Of a stretch of DNA of 64,000 bases, positions 20,903 to 31,737 are shown in pieces. The notes beneath the pieces were generated by a model. The model was not told where the DNA came from and did no database searches. It was given only the letters and a program-made list of their open reading frames with translations. The DNA is from Ligustrum vulgare (Eukaryota; Streptophyta; Magnoliopsida; Lamiales; Oleaceae): assembly GCA_963555705.1 (NCBI GenBank), contig OY743169.1, forward strand, positions 11,222,014 to 11,286,013. Direction: 5' to 3'. How positions within the stretch are numbered: position 1 is the stretch's first letter; the number at the start of each line of letters is the position of its first letter. Both the position numbers and the translations under genes were made by a program.

Positions 20903-21077
20903 GAGCCTGTTTGATGTATGGAAAAGTTTTGATTTTTGTAGTTTTTTTATGTTTTTTGATAGATGTGTGGTTTAGATTGATTTAAAAAGTCAACAATTGT
21001 GGGCTTGACTGATGATGAATGGTTGAGATTGAGTTTAAAAAGTTATTGTAAAAATTTTATTTAAACCAAATGGGCTC
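20903..21077. mobile_element. Tourist-like MITE
   Basis: It is 175 bp with inverted ends GAGCCTGTTTGATG and GAGCCCATTTGGTT and a perfect TTA duplication (20900-20902, 21078-21080). It lies about 200 bp upstream of the dirigent gene, in its promoter region. Confidence 0.8.
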
Positions 21078-21218
21078 TTACTCTTAGACTTCAAGCCATA
21101 CCTAAAGCTTTAACAATTTTTTTCAAACATTTTCAAGCTTGTCATAAGATGACTTAAAAGTAAAGCATTATTATTCTAATTTTAAATAATTACCCAAAAA
21201 AAAATAAAAGAAAATCAA

Positions 21219-21230
21219 CTATATAAATAA
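21219..21230 (+). promoter_or_regulatory. TATA box of the dirigent gene
   Basis: CTATATAAATAA lies 46 bp before the ATG at 21276. This predicts transcription start near 21250 and a short leader. Confidence 0.7.
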
Positions 21231-21275
21231 ACTGGATTATGTGATAACCTCCACACACTCAACTAGGCCAAACAA

Positions 21276-21836
21276 ATGGGAAGAAGTAGCAATTTCCGTT
21301 CCCTTTTCATACTCCTCGTCCTCATACACGAATGCTCTGCCGCACCGATCTCGAAAACTCGTCAACAGCCTTGTAAAAGACTGGTGTTTTACTTCCACGA
21401 TATTCTTTACAATGGCCATAATTCCAAGAATGCAACTGCAGCAATTGTGGGATCGCCAGCATGGGGAAACAGAACCATTTTAACTGGTTCAAGCCATTTT
21501 GGAAATATGGTGGTGTTTGATGATCCCATTACACTGGATAACAATCTCCATTCAACCCCAGTTGGCCGAGCACAAGGATTCTATCTTTATGACAAGAAAG
21601 ATATATTCACTGCATGGCTAGGGTTTTCATTTGTTTTCAATTCTACAGAACACAAGGGTAGTATAAATTTCGCCGGGGCCGATCCATTGATGAACAAGAC
21701 TAGGGACATTTCTGTCATTGGTGGAACTGGTGATTTTTTTATGACGAGAGGGATTGCCACTTTGAGCACAGATGCTTTTGAAGGGGAAGTTTATTTCAGA
21801 CTTTGTATTGATATTAAGTTCTATGAGTGCTGGTAA
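21276..21836 (+). CDS. DIR: Dirigent protein (pinoresinol-forming type)
   Basis: This is an intact single-exon gene of 186 residues, the usual length and gene structure for plant dirigents. Residues 1-23 form a signal peptide ([17 protein letters not shown]), so the product is secreted to the cell wall. The barrel begins [12 protein letters not shown] (36-47) and continues with [30 protein letters not shown] (78-97), [21 protein letters not shown] and [16 protein letters not shown]. It ends YECW. Cys33 and Cys185 match the family disulfide. Potential N-glycosylation sites are N52, N65, N122 and N140. The protein is close to the Forsythia-type dirigents that direct coupling of coniferyl alcohol radicals to pinoresinol, the entry to lignans. 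One oddity is Cys177 in FRLCIDI, where I expect Arg (FRL-R-VDI). A TATA box and a clean open frame suggest a live gene. Stereospecificity cannot be read from sequence alone. Confidence 0.95.
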   Translation: MGRSSNFRSLFILLVLIHECSAAPISKTRQQPCKRLVFYFHDILYNGHNSKNATAAIVGSPAWGNRTILTGSSHFGNMVVFDDPITLDNNLHSTPVGRAQGFYLYDKKDIFTAWLGFSFVFNSTEHKGSINFAGADPLMNKTRDISVIGGTGDFFMTRGIATLSTDAFEGEVYFRLCIDIKFYECW

Positions 21837-22337
21837 AAATATTTTGGGTGTTTTGTTTTGGCAAATTATAAGCTCATGGCATTTCGGGTTTAAAATAAGC
21901 CTAATAAGTTAGTTTATATGGACCCACTCTATATATTTTTAACCACACAATTTTACAAGAGGTTCATTTATAAATAATTTCTTACGTAAAAGAATCGAAG
22001 AATGTTGTCTATGATATTTCATGAGAAAGAAAAGGGTCATCTCTTCTTTTTTGGGTTTTAGAGGCGTAAGTTAAGTTGAAGAAGATTAAAAAGAAAAAAA
22101 TAACTATTATTTAAGTGCAGAAAACTTGAACTCACTTGTTAAGAGAAAAAAGTTCATATTCGATGAATAAAGAAACAAAAATAAAAATATAAGTATTGCG
22201 AAGTACTCCTAACATCATTTATATAGAACTCCAAAACTCGATAAACTATAAAATATTCAAACGAGTTGTTGTTAGTTTCAATTTTTATAAACGAGTCATA
22301 TTTATGAAGGAACAGTTAAAAAAATTATCACATCACA
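21837..22337. other. 3' flank of the dirigent gene, no gene seen
   Basis: The stretch is AT-rich noncoding sequence, presumably containing the 3' UTR. No strong polyadenylation signal is singled out. Confidence 0.5.
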
Positions 22338-22384
22338 TACTACAACAAAAACAGCTTATAGTAATGTGCAAAACATGTTTCAAA

Positions 22385-22510
22385 AAGTATTTCGCAGCGT
22401 TTGTGTGCATGTCGCAAATCTCTGTATCGCCGTAGAGAAAAATGATACGACAACATTCATTACGTGTTGCAAAAGATGAATTGCGCGTTGCGGAAGACCT
22501 TGGTAACGTT
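22385..22510 (+). repeat. CACTA-type subterminal repeats, left block (first part)
   Basis: Units such as CATTCATTACGTGTTGCAAA and GAATTGCGCGTTGCGGAAG recur. The block stops at the copia target site ACGTT and resumes at 34809. Confidence 0.6.
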
Positions 22511-23906
22511 TGTTAACTTTATATTATTGGCATTTCCTATTTTTCCAAAAATGTGTAATTTAAGAAAACTTAATTCAATTACTAAATACGTGTATTTAGT
22601 AGTTTATTAAGTTTAATTAAATTACGCAAATATTTCTTGAAGAAAAATATATCTCTTATTTTAGAGATAATCATCTTATTGTTGGAAGATAATGATCAAG
22701 AAATATTGATTGGATTATGATCATAATCTCGAAATCTTGATCTTGTTATCTTGTGATTTTAATAAATTTCTTGATGATCTATTTTATGATTAATCTTGGG
22801 ATTCAAGCTTATCCTTAGATATGATAAGTTCCTTCTTGCTATGATCGAAAATATTCGATCTTATTTTTGCATATGGTAACGATCATCATCTTTATAGGGG
22901 CCGAGTTTATTCAAGCTTATCTACATATATGGTAAGATTGTTAGGTCAAAAATCTTGATTGTAAAGATTCTTGATATGGCCGGAAATATGGTTCCTATGC
23001 TTGGTATTCAAGTTTATGTTAATCACTTGATTGGTAAGGGATTAACTTATGGTAAGATCTTTCATGATTTATCTCTATCCTACTTTATGGTAAGATTTAT
23101 TCAAGAATAATTATCTTACCTTTCTCTAATTATCTCTGCTATATTTTGCAGGTAATAGAGATCTTTTGCAATAAGGAAACTGGAGGTCAAGTAACTTAAT
23201 TGCATTTAAATAGAAGAAAACGGGATGTTTTCTTTAAGATGTGAAAAACACAAAAAATATGTGAGGTGCTTAATAATTCACGTCCACTACAAGAAGAAGT
23301 TATGAAGCCTATTTTTTGTGGGGTGCACAAATATTCAAGGCTCCAATTGTGTTGGGACTTGGGTACTACGGGAGGAGGAATCAATCACTCAGAGAAGGAA
23401 AGAATTTCAGCGTGAAGATCAAACGGGAGGTTTGAGTCATGTTCGAACGGGAGTTCCAGGTTGCTGAAAAAGTATTACAGATTCAAAGAAAACTACTGAA
23501 GAGTGGTGGGACGCCAGCTCATATTACATGCCATAGAAGGATCAGGGAGTGATCTATTTATTGGATGTTTGATAAGTCTATGCATAGATTTATCCTATAG
23601 TTTAGATTAATTTGTATAAACTCATTCCTTATATAGTGATTGGTTTTTGTCCACAGGATGCGGGCCGTGGGTTTTTCTTGTTAGGATTTTTTTCACGTTA
23701 AGATCAAATTATTGTGTCCTTGTCCATTTACAATTCTGCACAATTTATTATGTTCATTTACGTTTTACTATCCGGATGAATCTGTATCAGCAAGATTCAT
23801 CTTGTATAGCGCTAAAACAGATCTTAACGATTTACTGTTAATTAATTACTGTCCAGATTTATCTATGAAAGTCTGTTAATAAAATTTATACAACTTTAAA
23901 TTTTCA
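22511..23906 (+). repeat. 5' LTR of the Sirevirus-like element (1396 bp)
   Basis: The full-length LTR runs from TGTTAACTTT to AAATTTTCA. It is about 460 bp longer than the 3' LTR because of a segment near 23000-23465 missing there. ORFs called within it are not genes. Confidence 0.9.
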
Positions 23907-23908
23907 AT

Positions 23909-23923
23909 TGGTATCAGAGTGGG
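23909..23923 (+). promoter_or_regulatory. Primer-binding site (initiator Met tRNA)
   Basis: TGGTATCAGAGTGGG starts two bases after the LTR end, the standard copia primer site. Confidence 0.92.
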
Positions 23924-23956
23924 TTCACTTCTAGAAAGTGAGATCCGGTTTTCTAA

Positions 23957-25131
23957 ATGGAAAATTCTACATCTCTTAGGCCACCTCTGTTAACTGGTAG
24001 TAACTATACATATTGAAAAATTCGTATGGAAGTTTTTATTCAATCTATTGATGAACGTTGTTGGACATCTGTCCTTGAAGGTTACACAGCACCCACTATC
24101 ACTGTTAGAGGTGTTGTTACAGCTGTAGCTAGAAGTGCTTATACTGCAGACGAATTAACTAATGCAAATTGGGATTCTAAGGCACTTAACGCTATTGTTT
24201 CCTTGGTTGATCCAGATCAATTCAGACTCATCTTCTCCTTAAGAACCGCCAAGGAAGCATTGGATGCTTTGAGGGTAGCAAATGAAGGAACCAATGCTGT
24301 CAAAACCTCCAAGCTGCAGATGATCACTTTAGAGTTTGAACAATTATCTATGGATGAGAAAGAAGACTTCAAAAGCTTCTATGCTAGATTGAGTGATCTT
24401 ACCAACTCAGCTGAAGCTCTTGAGAAAACCTACTCAAATGAGCAGATTGTAAAAAAAATCCTTAGATCTTTACCAGACAGGTTCCATGCAAAAGTAACAG
24501 CGATTGAAGAAAGCAAAGATCTTTCAACCATGCGAGTTGAGGAACTTGTAGGGTCATTAATGACCTATGAGTTAAATCTGGCCCGAAGAAAGAAAGACAA
24601 AAAACCTGAAATTGGTTTCAAGGCAAGCAGTGAAGATCCAGACGAATCTGGAGACATAGATGAAGATGAAAACTTCGTACTTCTCACCAGACAATTTAAA
24701 AGGTTCCTCAAGGGCATACAAAAAGAAAGATCCACAAATCTTCAAGGCCAGAATAAAAACCACAAAAACAATGGAGGAAAAACAATTTTTATCCTAAAAA
24801 TAATGCTAACTCGTCTGAAGGAAAGTCTAAAAGTCGAATTCAATGCAAAGAATGCAAAGGATATGGACACATTGCAGCAGATTGTCCTAATACTCAAAAG
24901 AAGACCAAGGGAAGGAAAGTCATGAATGTTACATGGAGCGATGGAGACACAGATGAATCTGAACCAGAATCAGACAGTAGTAATTTTGAAAAACAGGTAA
25001 CTACCCTTACTGCTTTACAGTTATCTAGTACTGAATCTGGACCAAACACTGAAAACTTGAGAAAGGAACTTCAAGATGCAGAAGAAAAGATCCAACTGTT
25101 GCAGGCCATCGCTGAACACAGCAGGGAATGA
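23957..25131 (+). pseudogene. Gag of the Sirevirus-like element
   Basis: The original ATG is at 23957 (MENSTSLRPPLLTGSNYTY). A TGA at 24014-24016 replaces the Trp normally found there. The UBN2-type gag domain follows (24026-24760: FYARLSDLTNSAEAL, ILRSLPDRFHAKVTAIEESK). A frameshift near 24780-24840 moves the zinc knuckle CKECKGYGHIAADC (24844-24885) into another frame, which stays open to 25131. Confidence 0.9.
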
Positions 25132-25735
25132 CATCTGGATGCATCTGCATTCTAAGATGTTGAACAAAATGAGGTAAGCAGGTTAAGTTCAGAACTTTCT
25201 AAAGCACAAGACAAAATCAAGAAACCGGCACTTGGATCTGTCCAGCTTAATGAAATCCTGAACAGTGGCAGACCTGTCAACTTAAAAACAGGTATTGGAT
25301 ATGAATGTAAAGGTCAAAAACATGATCATAAAATAAACTTTGTATGAGAATCTGGATACAGATGCAAGCAACAAAGTAGAAATTATACAGATGCATCTAC
25401 CTCTCATCTTCATCAGTACAATGCTGCTCGAACTCAAAACACACATCCATCCAGGAACTATACAAGAAGACAATTTCAGCCGAATTTGTACAAGCCAGAT
25501 GAGTCTATCCATCAGAACAGCAGGAAATATCAACCTCGACAGATTCGGCAGGATACATCTGTTTTCCAGGTATTCTGTAATTTTTTTGCTAAATCTGCTC
25601 ATGATGTATTTAGGTGTCATGAGTACTTGAAATTAATCAATTCACACAAAAGAAGACTTGTTTCTAGACAAGAAAAGAAATTTTGAACTAATGCTTATGT
25701 AGTTCAATTATCTTTAAGTGCGTTGATTCCTAACA
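25132..25735 (+). pseudogene. Gag-protease linker, highly broken
   Basis: Remnants between gag and the protease have stops in all frames. Short plus-strand frames here are fragments of the element's polyprotein or random. Confidence 0.5.
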
Positions 25736-25738
25736 CAT

Positions 25739-26097
25739 GGTATTTTGATAGTGGATGTTCTAGACACATGACGGGTGATTTCTCTTTACTAACACATTTT
25801 GAAAAGGGCGAGACAGGTGGTGTTACATTTGGTGATGGCCAAAAATGGTAAAATAGATGGATCTAGTATCATCAACATCAAAGGCCTGCCTACATTAACC
25901 AATGTCTTGTATGTTATAGGACTTAAGGCAAATTTGATCAGTGTAGGACAATTGTGTGATGATAACTTGCTTGTCATGTTTTCTAAAGAATATTGCAAGG
26001 TTTTAAGTTATGACAAGAATTCTAATCCGTTAAAAAGTGTTTTGTTTAAGGAAGTTAGATCTAGGGACAAATGCTATACACTTGAAAGACACATAAC
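25739..26097 (+). pseudogene. Protease of the Sirevirus-like element
   Basis: WYFDSGCSRHMTGD is the copia aspartic protease motif with its DSG triad. VTFGDG and ISVGQLCDDNL follow. A frameshift near 25845 separates the motif from the downstream frame that runs into integrase. Confidence 0.88.
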
Positions 26098-27052
26098 TTG
26101 CAATTCTGTTAGGACCAAAAATGAGAAACTGTGGCATAACAGATTAGGGTATCTAAACTACCATGATCTCATAAAACTGACCAGACTACAGGCCGTGAGA
26201 GGCTTGCCTAACATAAAAAACATTCCAGATGAAATCTGTGGAGATTGTCAAAAGGGTAAGCAAATCAAAAGTCAACACAAATCAGGTACATCTATTAATA
26301 CCTCTCGTATACTTGAACTAATTCACATGGATTTGATGGGTACAATCCAAAAGGAAAGTATTGGTGGGAAGAGGTATATTTATGTGTGTGTTGATGATTT
26401 CTCCAGATACACCTGGATCATGTTTATTCCTGATAAATCTGATACCTTTGACAATTTTACTAATCTTTTTCAAAAATTGAGCAATGAAAAGGCAGACGAA
26501 CAGATAAGAATCAAAAGGATCAGAAGTGATCATGGAAGAGAGTTTGAAAACTCCGAGTTTTTTGATCTTTGTATCCAATATGGGATCAAGCATGAGTACT
26601 CATCCCCGAAGACTCCTCAATAGAATGGAGTGGTGGAAAGGAAAAATATAACTCTACAAGAGATGGCTCGTGTCATGCTAAACAGCAACAAATTGCCCAC
26701 GAAATTTTGGGCAAAAGCTATAAACACTGCTTTTTATATTGTTAATAGAGTCATGCTTAGATCAGGAACAAAACTGCATATGAAATTAGAAAGGGTAGAA
26801 AATCTAGAGTTGATTACTTTCATGCTTTTGGAAGTAAATGTTACATTTTAAAAGATAGAGAACACCTAGGAAAATTTGACTCCAAATCGAATGATGGAAT
26901 ATTTTTGGGTTATGCTGAAAATAGTAGGGCCTATAGAGTTTACAATCTAAGAACTCAAATCGTTCTTGAGTCAATTAATGTGAAAGTGGATGACAATAAT
27001 TGTTTGAACTCGGATTTACAGGAAGCAGATGGTGATCAACTGGAAGTTCCAC
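26098..27052 (+). pseudogene. Integrase of the Sirevirus-like element, one premature stop
   Basis: The zinc site is LWHNRLGYLNYHDL with CGDC. The catalytic triad is visible: Asp in HMDLMG, Asp in IRSDHGREFEN and Glu in VVERKN. A TAG at 26621-26623 sits where Gln is expected just before NGVVERK. A frameshift lies near 26800. GYAENSRAYRVYN closes the C-terminal region, then the solo LTR insertion at 27053 cuts the frame. Confidence 0.9.
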
Positions 27053-28677
27053 TGATGCGTGTCGCAATGCACCAAAATAATAAATAATTCCTTACTCGTA
27101 AAATATTAATTAATAATGTAGTAGCGAGAGTAATGGTCGATCTCACGAGGAACGGTGAACTTATTTAGTTGCTCGATCAATTAGAATAGAATGGGGGGTT
27201 TCGTTGTTTGAAAATTATTTGAATGAAAACTATGCATAAAATAAATAATTAAATATGACTAGAGAATTAATATGAGAAGAAATATTGTTCTCGGGTTCGG
27301 TTATACCCTCAATTAATGTTATACCTTTCCTTATAACGTGTTTCTATCCCTAATTCAATTATCAATCATAAATAATCAACAAGCTCTGATTATCTAAATT
27401 CTTCCTTATGTGTATTGATTCAAAACAGGCTCTTTGAACCAATTCTAGCCACGGACAATCCTAAATAAGCCCTTAGGATTTAATGCACGACTAGTATGAA
27501 AATTTAGAATAATAGATTGAATTGGATTATTAATTTCACAAGCTCGAATTAATCAATCCAAGTTGAATTATTACTAAACCTGCACGAGATATATTTTCTA
27601 CTAAAGTAAAGATTCAATGACAATTACGGATCAAGAATCTAAACATACCATATTCATGAATCCAAAGATCAATAATCAAATTGGCCAAATTAAACTATTA
27701 ATCAAATAAACTCAATGAACATTCAAAACATAATAATCCAAAAATTGAAGTAAAGGAATAGATTCACGCTACTAATTTGTAGGAAAAGAAAATAACATAA
27801 TCGAGTTAACACAACTTCCTCTTTGAACAAGATATGGAATTTAGCCTAGCATGGTTGTGCTAGATTCTTCAAGTTGCTTCATGAATTCCATTGTTGTTGA
27901 TATTCTTGCGCTTGAAAATCTCTCAAGAATACTCTATATTTTGCTCTCAATTCTTCTCAATGTCCAGCCTCCTCTTTGTGGTGATTTTGCTCCTTTAATA
28001 CTTCCAAAATCATGTCCTAGCTTTACCCACAAGATATACTAAAGATAGACCTTGAACCAGATTAGGAAATTACTTCGCGAGAAAGTTACGGTCGTAACTA
28101 TCCTTATTACGGCCGTAATTGTGTTGTTGAAAATTTTCGGAATTTGGAAGTTACGGTCGTAACTTTGTCATTTACGGTCGTAAGTGCATCTATGTTGAGA
28201 AGCGCCTATACTCGATGTTTTGGTCATAATGTTCCCTTTCGAAGTCCAATTGTGGTGATTCAAAGTGCGTTGGAAAGAAAATTCAAAGATCTACAATTAT
28301 TTGTGAAATAGATGTTCCCAAATTCGAATTCCTTATATATCAAAATTGAGCTTCAATCTCTAACTTAAATTTTAGATCACAATCCTTTTGGGTTTTTGAT
28401 TTCCAACTTCACCCCAAACCTTTTAATTGGCCATAATTTTTGCATATAATCTTCTTCCCACATGCCATTATTGATTTGGAGCCCTTTGAATATGTCCTTG
28501 AAGTTTACTTCTTGATTTTTGGTATTTCTTCGGTCTAATTTCCTTCATTTTCTTTTTTTTGACATTACATAACACAATAAATGAAAGTGCATTAAACGAT
28601 ACTTTAATAGGATCAAACCAATAAAAAAAAAATAAGATAAAAAGTGAATTAAATACATGCTAATGAAGTACTTATCA
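27053..28677. mobile_element. Solo LTR-like insertion in copia pol
   Basis: A 1625-bp block starting TGATGCGTGTCGC and ending CTTATCA is flanked by TCCAC (27048-27052) and TTCAC (28678-28682), a 5-bp duplication with one change. Removing it rejoins the pol frame (EVP/PKDKVG). There are no internal LTR pairs or coding domains, so a solo LTR is the best reading, probably of a gypsy element. It contains four near-perfect TTACGGTCGTAA palindromes (28085-28183). The 63-codon ORF at 27851 has no recognisable product. Confidence 0.7.
28085..28183. repeat. Four palindromes of the TTACGRYCGTAA type
   Basis: GTTACGGTCGTAAC lies at 28085-28098 and 28150-28163. ATTACGGCCGTAAT lies at 28106-28119. TTACGGTCGTAA lies at 28172-28183. 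The sites are arranged as two pairs with a 65-bp repeat distance. Confidence 0.9.
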
Positions 28678-28682
28678 TTCAC

Positions 28683-30499
28683 CAAAAGATAAAGTTGGAA
28701 CTGAAAAATCAGAAGAAGAACAACACCAAGCTGGAAGTCTCAACGATGCTGAAGAACACGATCAGGATGAGTCTAGGCACCCAGTAATATCTGCAGATCA
28801 AGATGCATCTGACTACCCAGATACACCTAATATTGCAGAATCAGAAGTATCGAGACAACCACGGCTAGGATTCAAAAGGCTCATCCACTTGATAACATTC
28901 TCACTGATATATCTAAGAGAAATGTGACCAGAAGAAAATTTGCTGCCGAGATGGGAAATATTTGTCATATGTCTCAAATTGAAATAAAAAATGTCAAGGA
29001 AGCTTTGACAGACGAACACTGGGTACAAGGAGGAGCTCAACCAATTTGAAAGAAACAACGTTTGGGAGCTGTTACCACGTCCTAAAGGAGGTAATGTAAT
29101 TGGAACCAAATGGATCTTCAAGAACAAATCAAATGAACAATGGTAAGAAATAAATCCAGACTTGTTGCTCAAGATTATACCCAGATTGAAGGGATAGATT
29201 TTGACGAAATATTTGCTCCGGTAGCCAGACTGGAATCCATCAGGCTGTTGCTAGCTGTGTCCTGCTACATTAACTTCAGGTTATTTCAGATGGATGTCAA
29301 AAGTGCCTTTCTGAACGGTGTGCTTAATGAGGAAGCTTATATGAAGCAGCCCCAAGGGTTCACAGATACATCTCACCCGGACTACGTCTTTCAACTCAAA
29401 AAGGCTTTATATGGGTTGAAACAAGCCCCCAGAGCTTGGTATAAAAGGCTCACATCATTCTTGCTAAGCAACGGATACAAAAGGGGAGGAACTGATAAAA
29501 CTCTTTTCATTAAGTATCTAAATCCTGGACTAACTGAAGCTCAAATATATGTTGATGACATTGTATTTGGGTCTACATCTAATTCCAAAGTTGATGAATT
29601 TATAATAAATACAATGAAAAGAGAATTTGAAATGAGTTTGGTCGGTGAACTAACATTTTTCCTTGGTTTGCAGGTACAGCAAGATGAATCTAGCATATTC
29701 ATATCTCAAGCAAAATGTGCTAAAAATCTAGTGAAGAAATTTGGAATAGAATATGCAAAGGCGATGAGAACTCCCATGGCAACTACTCTAAAACTTTCAA
29801 AGGATGACAATGGTAAGGATGTAGATCCATCTCTCTACAGAAGAATGATTGGAAGTCTTATATACCTTACAACCAGTAGGCTCGACATATCCTTTAGTGT
29901 TGAAGTGTGTGCAAGATATCAAGCCAAACCTAAGGAGTCTCATGTTGCTGTTGTGAAAAGAATCATCAAATATGTAAGTGGTACATTGAATTACGAAATT
30001 TGGTTTAAAAGAGATACCACTGCCCATCTTGCAAGTTTTTCAGATGCACACTGGGCTGGGAATGTGGATGATCGAAAGAGTACATCCTGAGGATGTTTTT
30101 ACATTGAGAACAACTTGGTGGCATGACTAAGTAGAAAACAAAATTCAGTGTCACTTTCCACAATCGAAGCTGAGTATATTGCAGCTGGAAGTTGCTGTAC
30201 ACAACTCCTTTTGGATGAAACAAATGTTGGAAGACTATGGAATCTCTACAGAACAAGCCACTATGTATTGTGACAACACGGGTGCCATTAATATCTCAAA
30301 AAATCCTGTCCAGCACTCCAGAACAAAACACATTGACATCAGACACCACTTCATCAGAGAATTGGTGGAACAAAAGATTATCAATCTGGAGCACATACGG
30401 ATTGATCTACAGCTTGCAGATTTGTTTACTAAGGTCGTCGATACAGTCAAATTTGAAACCCTTAAGAAACAAATTGGAGTATCACCTCCTCCTGAATAG
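28683..30499 (+). pseudogene. Reverse transcriptase and RNase H of the Sirevirus-like element
   Basis: The open part 29140-30087 contains FQMDVKSAFLNGVLNEEAY, KALYGLKQAPRAWY, the active site YVDDIVFG, ELTFFLGLQV and MIGSLIYLTTSR. RNase H has SDAHWAGNVDDRKSTS, a TGA at 30088-30090, a second TGA near 30124, STIEAEYIAAGSCC and KTKHIDIRHHF-type sequence. An extra T near 30210 shifts the frame before WMKQML. The part upstream of 29140 is frameshifted but still shows NNVWELLPRPKGG and GTKWIFKNK. Confidence 0.92.
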
Positions 30500-31217
30500 G
30501 AACATACATATTTTTAAAAAATGCATTTTTCTTTCTTCTTTTCATTGCATTTATCCTATTCTAAGTAAATCATGTTTTTGCTTGCAAATATATCTGAGTG
30601 CTTGTGGCTGATAACGAGACAGATACGTCTGGTTAAAAGCAGTCAACATGTCTCCGGATGAATCTAACTAGCACTCAATTTCGGACAATCCAAAGGATAA
30701 GTCACTGTTCTCTAAGTCATATGGTTGTTACTGGACGAGATTTCGTATTCTATGTGTAGACTTATGATCTGAATCTTGCTTATAGCATTGCATGCATAGT
30801 CTTATTATCCAAGGACAGGGCTAATGGAAAAGAAGGCTTCCTATCCAAGCCAAGTTCATACCCTTTAGTTTCAAAATATAATGATTTGAGGAAAATGCAA
30901 AAATATCATAGAAGATAGGGAAAATCGAGTAAGATAACTTATGGGATTGTGTGAATCTACCAATCCAAGCCAAGTTCATACCCTTCTTCTAATATAAAGG
31001 GGAACATACCGTAAGATAACTTTTAGGGATTGTGTGAAGCCGTTTCCACCTCCAAAAGACATTGCCACAATATAGAAAAAGTCGGCAATCCGAATTTGAG
31101 AAAATGCACTTCTTATAGATATTGATCGGTCTTATTGTGCACTACAGTGACAAATCAAGAAGTCAGGACAATCATATGATTTTTGAAAGTGTGCGGATGA
31201 CTAAGGATTGCCCGGAT

Positions 31218-31249
<32 letters not shown>

Positions 31250-31737
31250 TCAACTTAATTATGTACGTGATAGATTGTATACTACAAAATATGTCTGACT
31301 CAGCAGATGCCAACAAGTGCTCAGACGTGTCTCAGGTATCCAGATGCATTTAGATTTTTCTTATTCACTAATTTTAGATTTTATTCTGAAAATCTTTATT
31401 TTTAAGGCAGTATATCATGGGCTAATATGTGCAAATCTTGCAGAACAAGTCAGTTGATTGTGGGGCCCAATTTTGGTAATTTATTTGTTTCCTAATTCTC
31501 ATCATATTCTATTTCAATGTTTATCTATTTTTAAGGAAAGAAGTTGGCAAGATTCAGGATTCTCCAGTTACCATAATAAACTCTAATTCCTTTTATATGA
31601 GAATTTCACTTAAACTCAAAAACCCTCACACTTCTTCATAAGCCTCACTTCCCAAAGTTTCAAAACCCCAAATTCCTCTCATCTAAATCCTAGCTTCCGT
31701 CTTCCTTACTCTCTCAAATTCTAAACCCATTCCAGAT
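30500..31737 (+). other. Spacer between pol and the extra ORF of the copia element
   Basis: It is noncoding. A direct duplication of about 112 bp (CCAAGCCAAGTTCATACCCTT at about 30854 and 30966) and a (CA)n tract at 31218-31246 are present. Confidence 0.6.
31218..31246. repeat. (CA)n microsatellite
   Basis: This is a pure CA tract of 29 bases within the copia spacer. Confidence 0.95.

Noticed and set aside
23283..23296. CACTACAAG-like word taken as a CACTA end
   Set aside because: It is inside the 5' LTR with no subterminal repeats or partner end nearby.
23647..23841. ORFs in the copia LTRs (also 34542-34784)
   Set aside because: Both lie in LTR sequence and have no recognisable domain.
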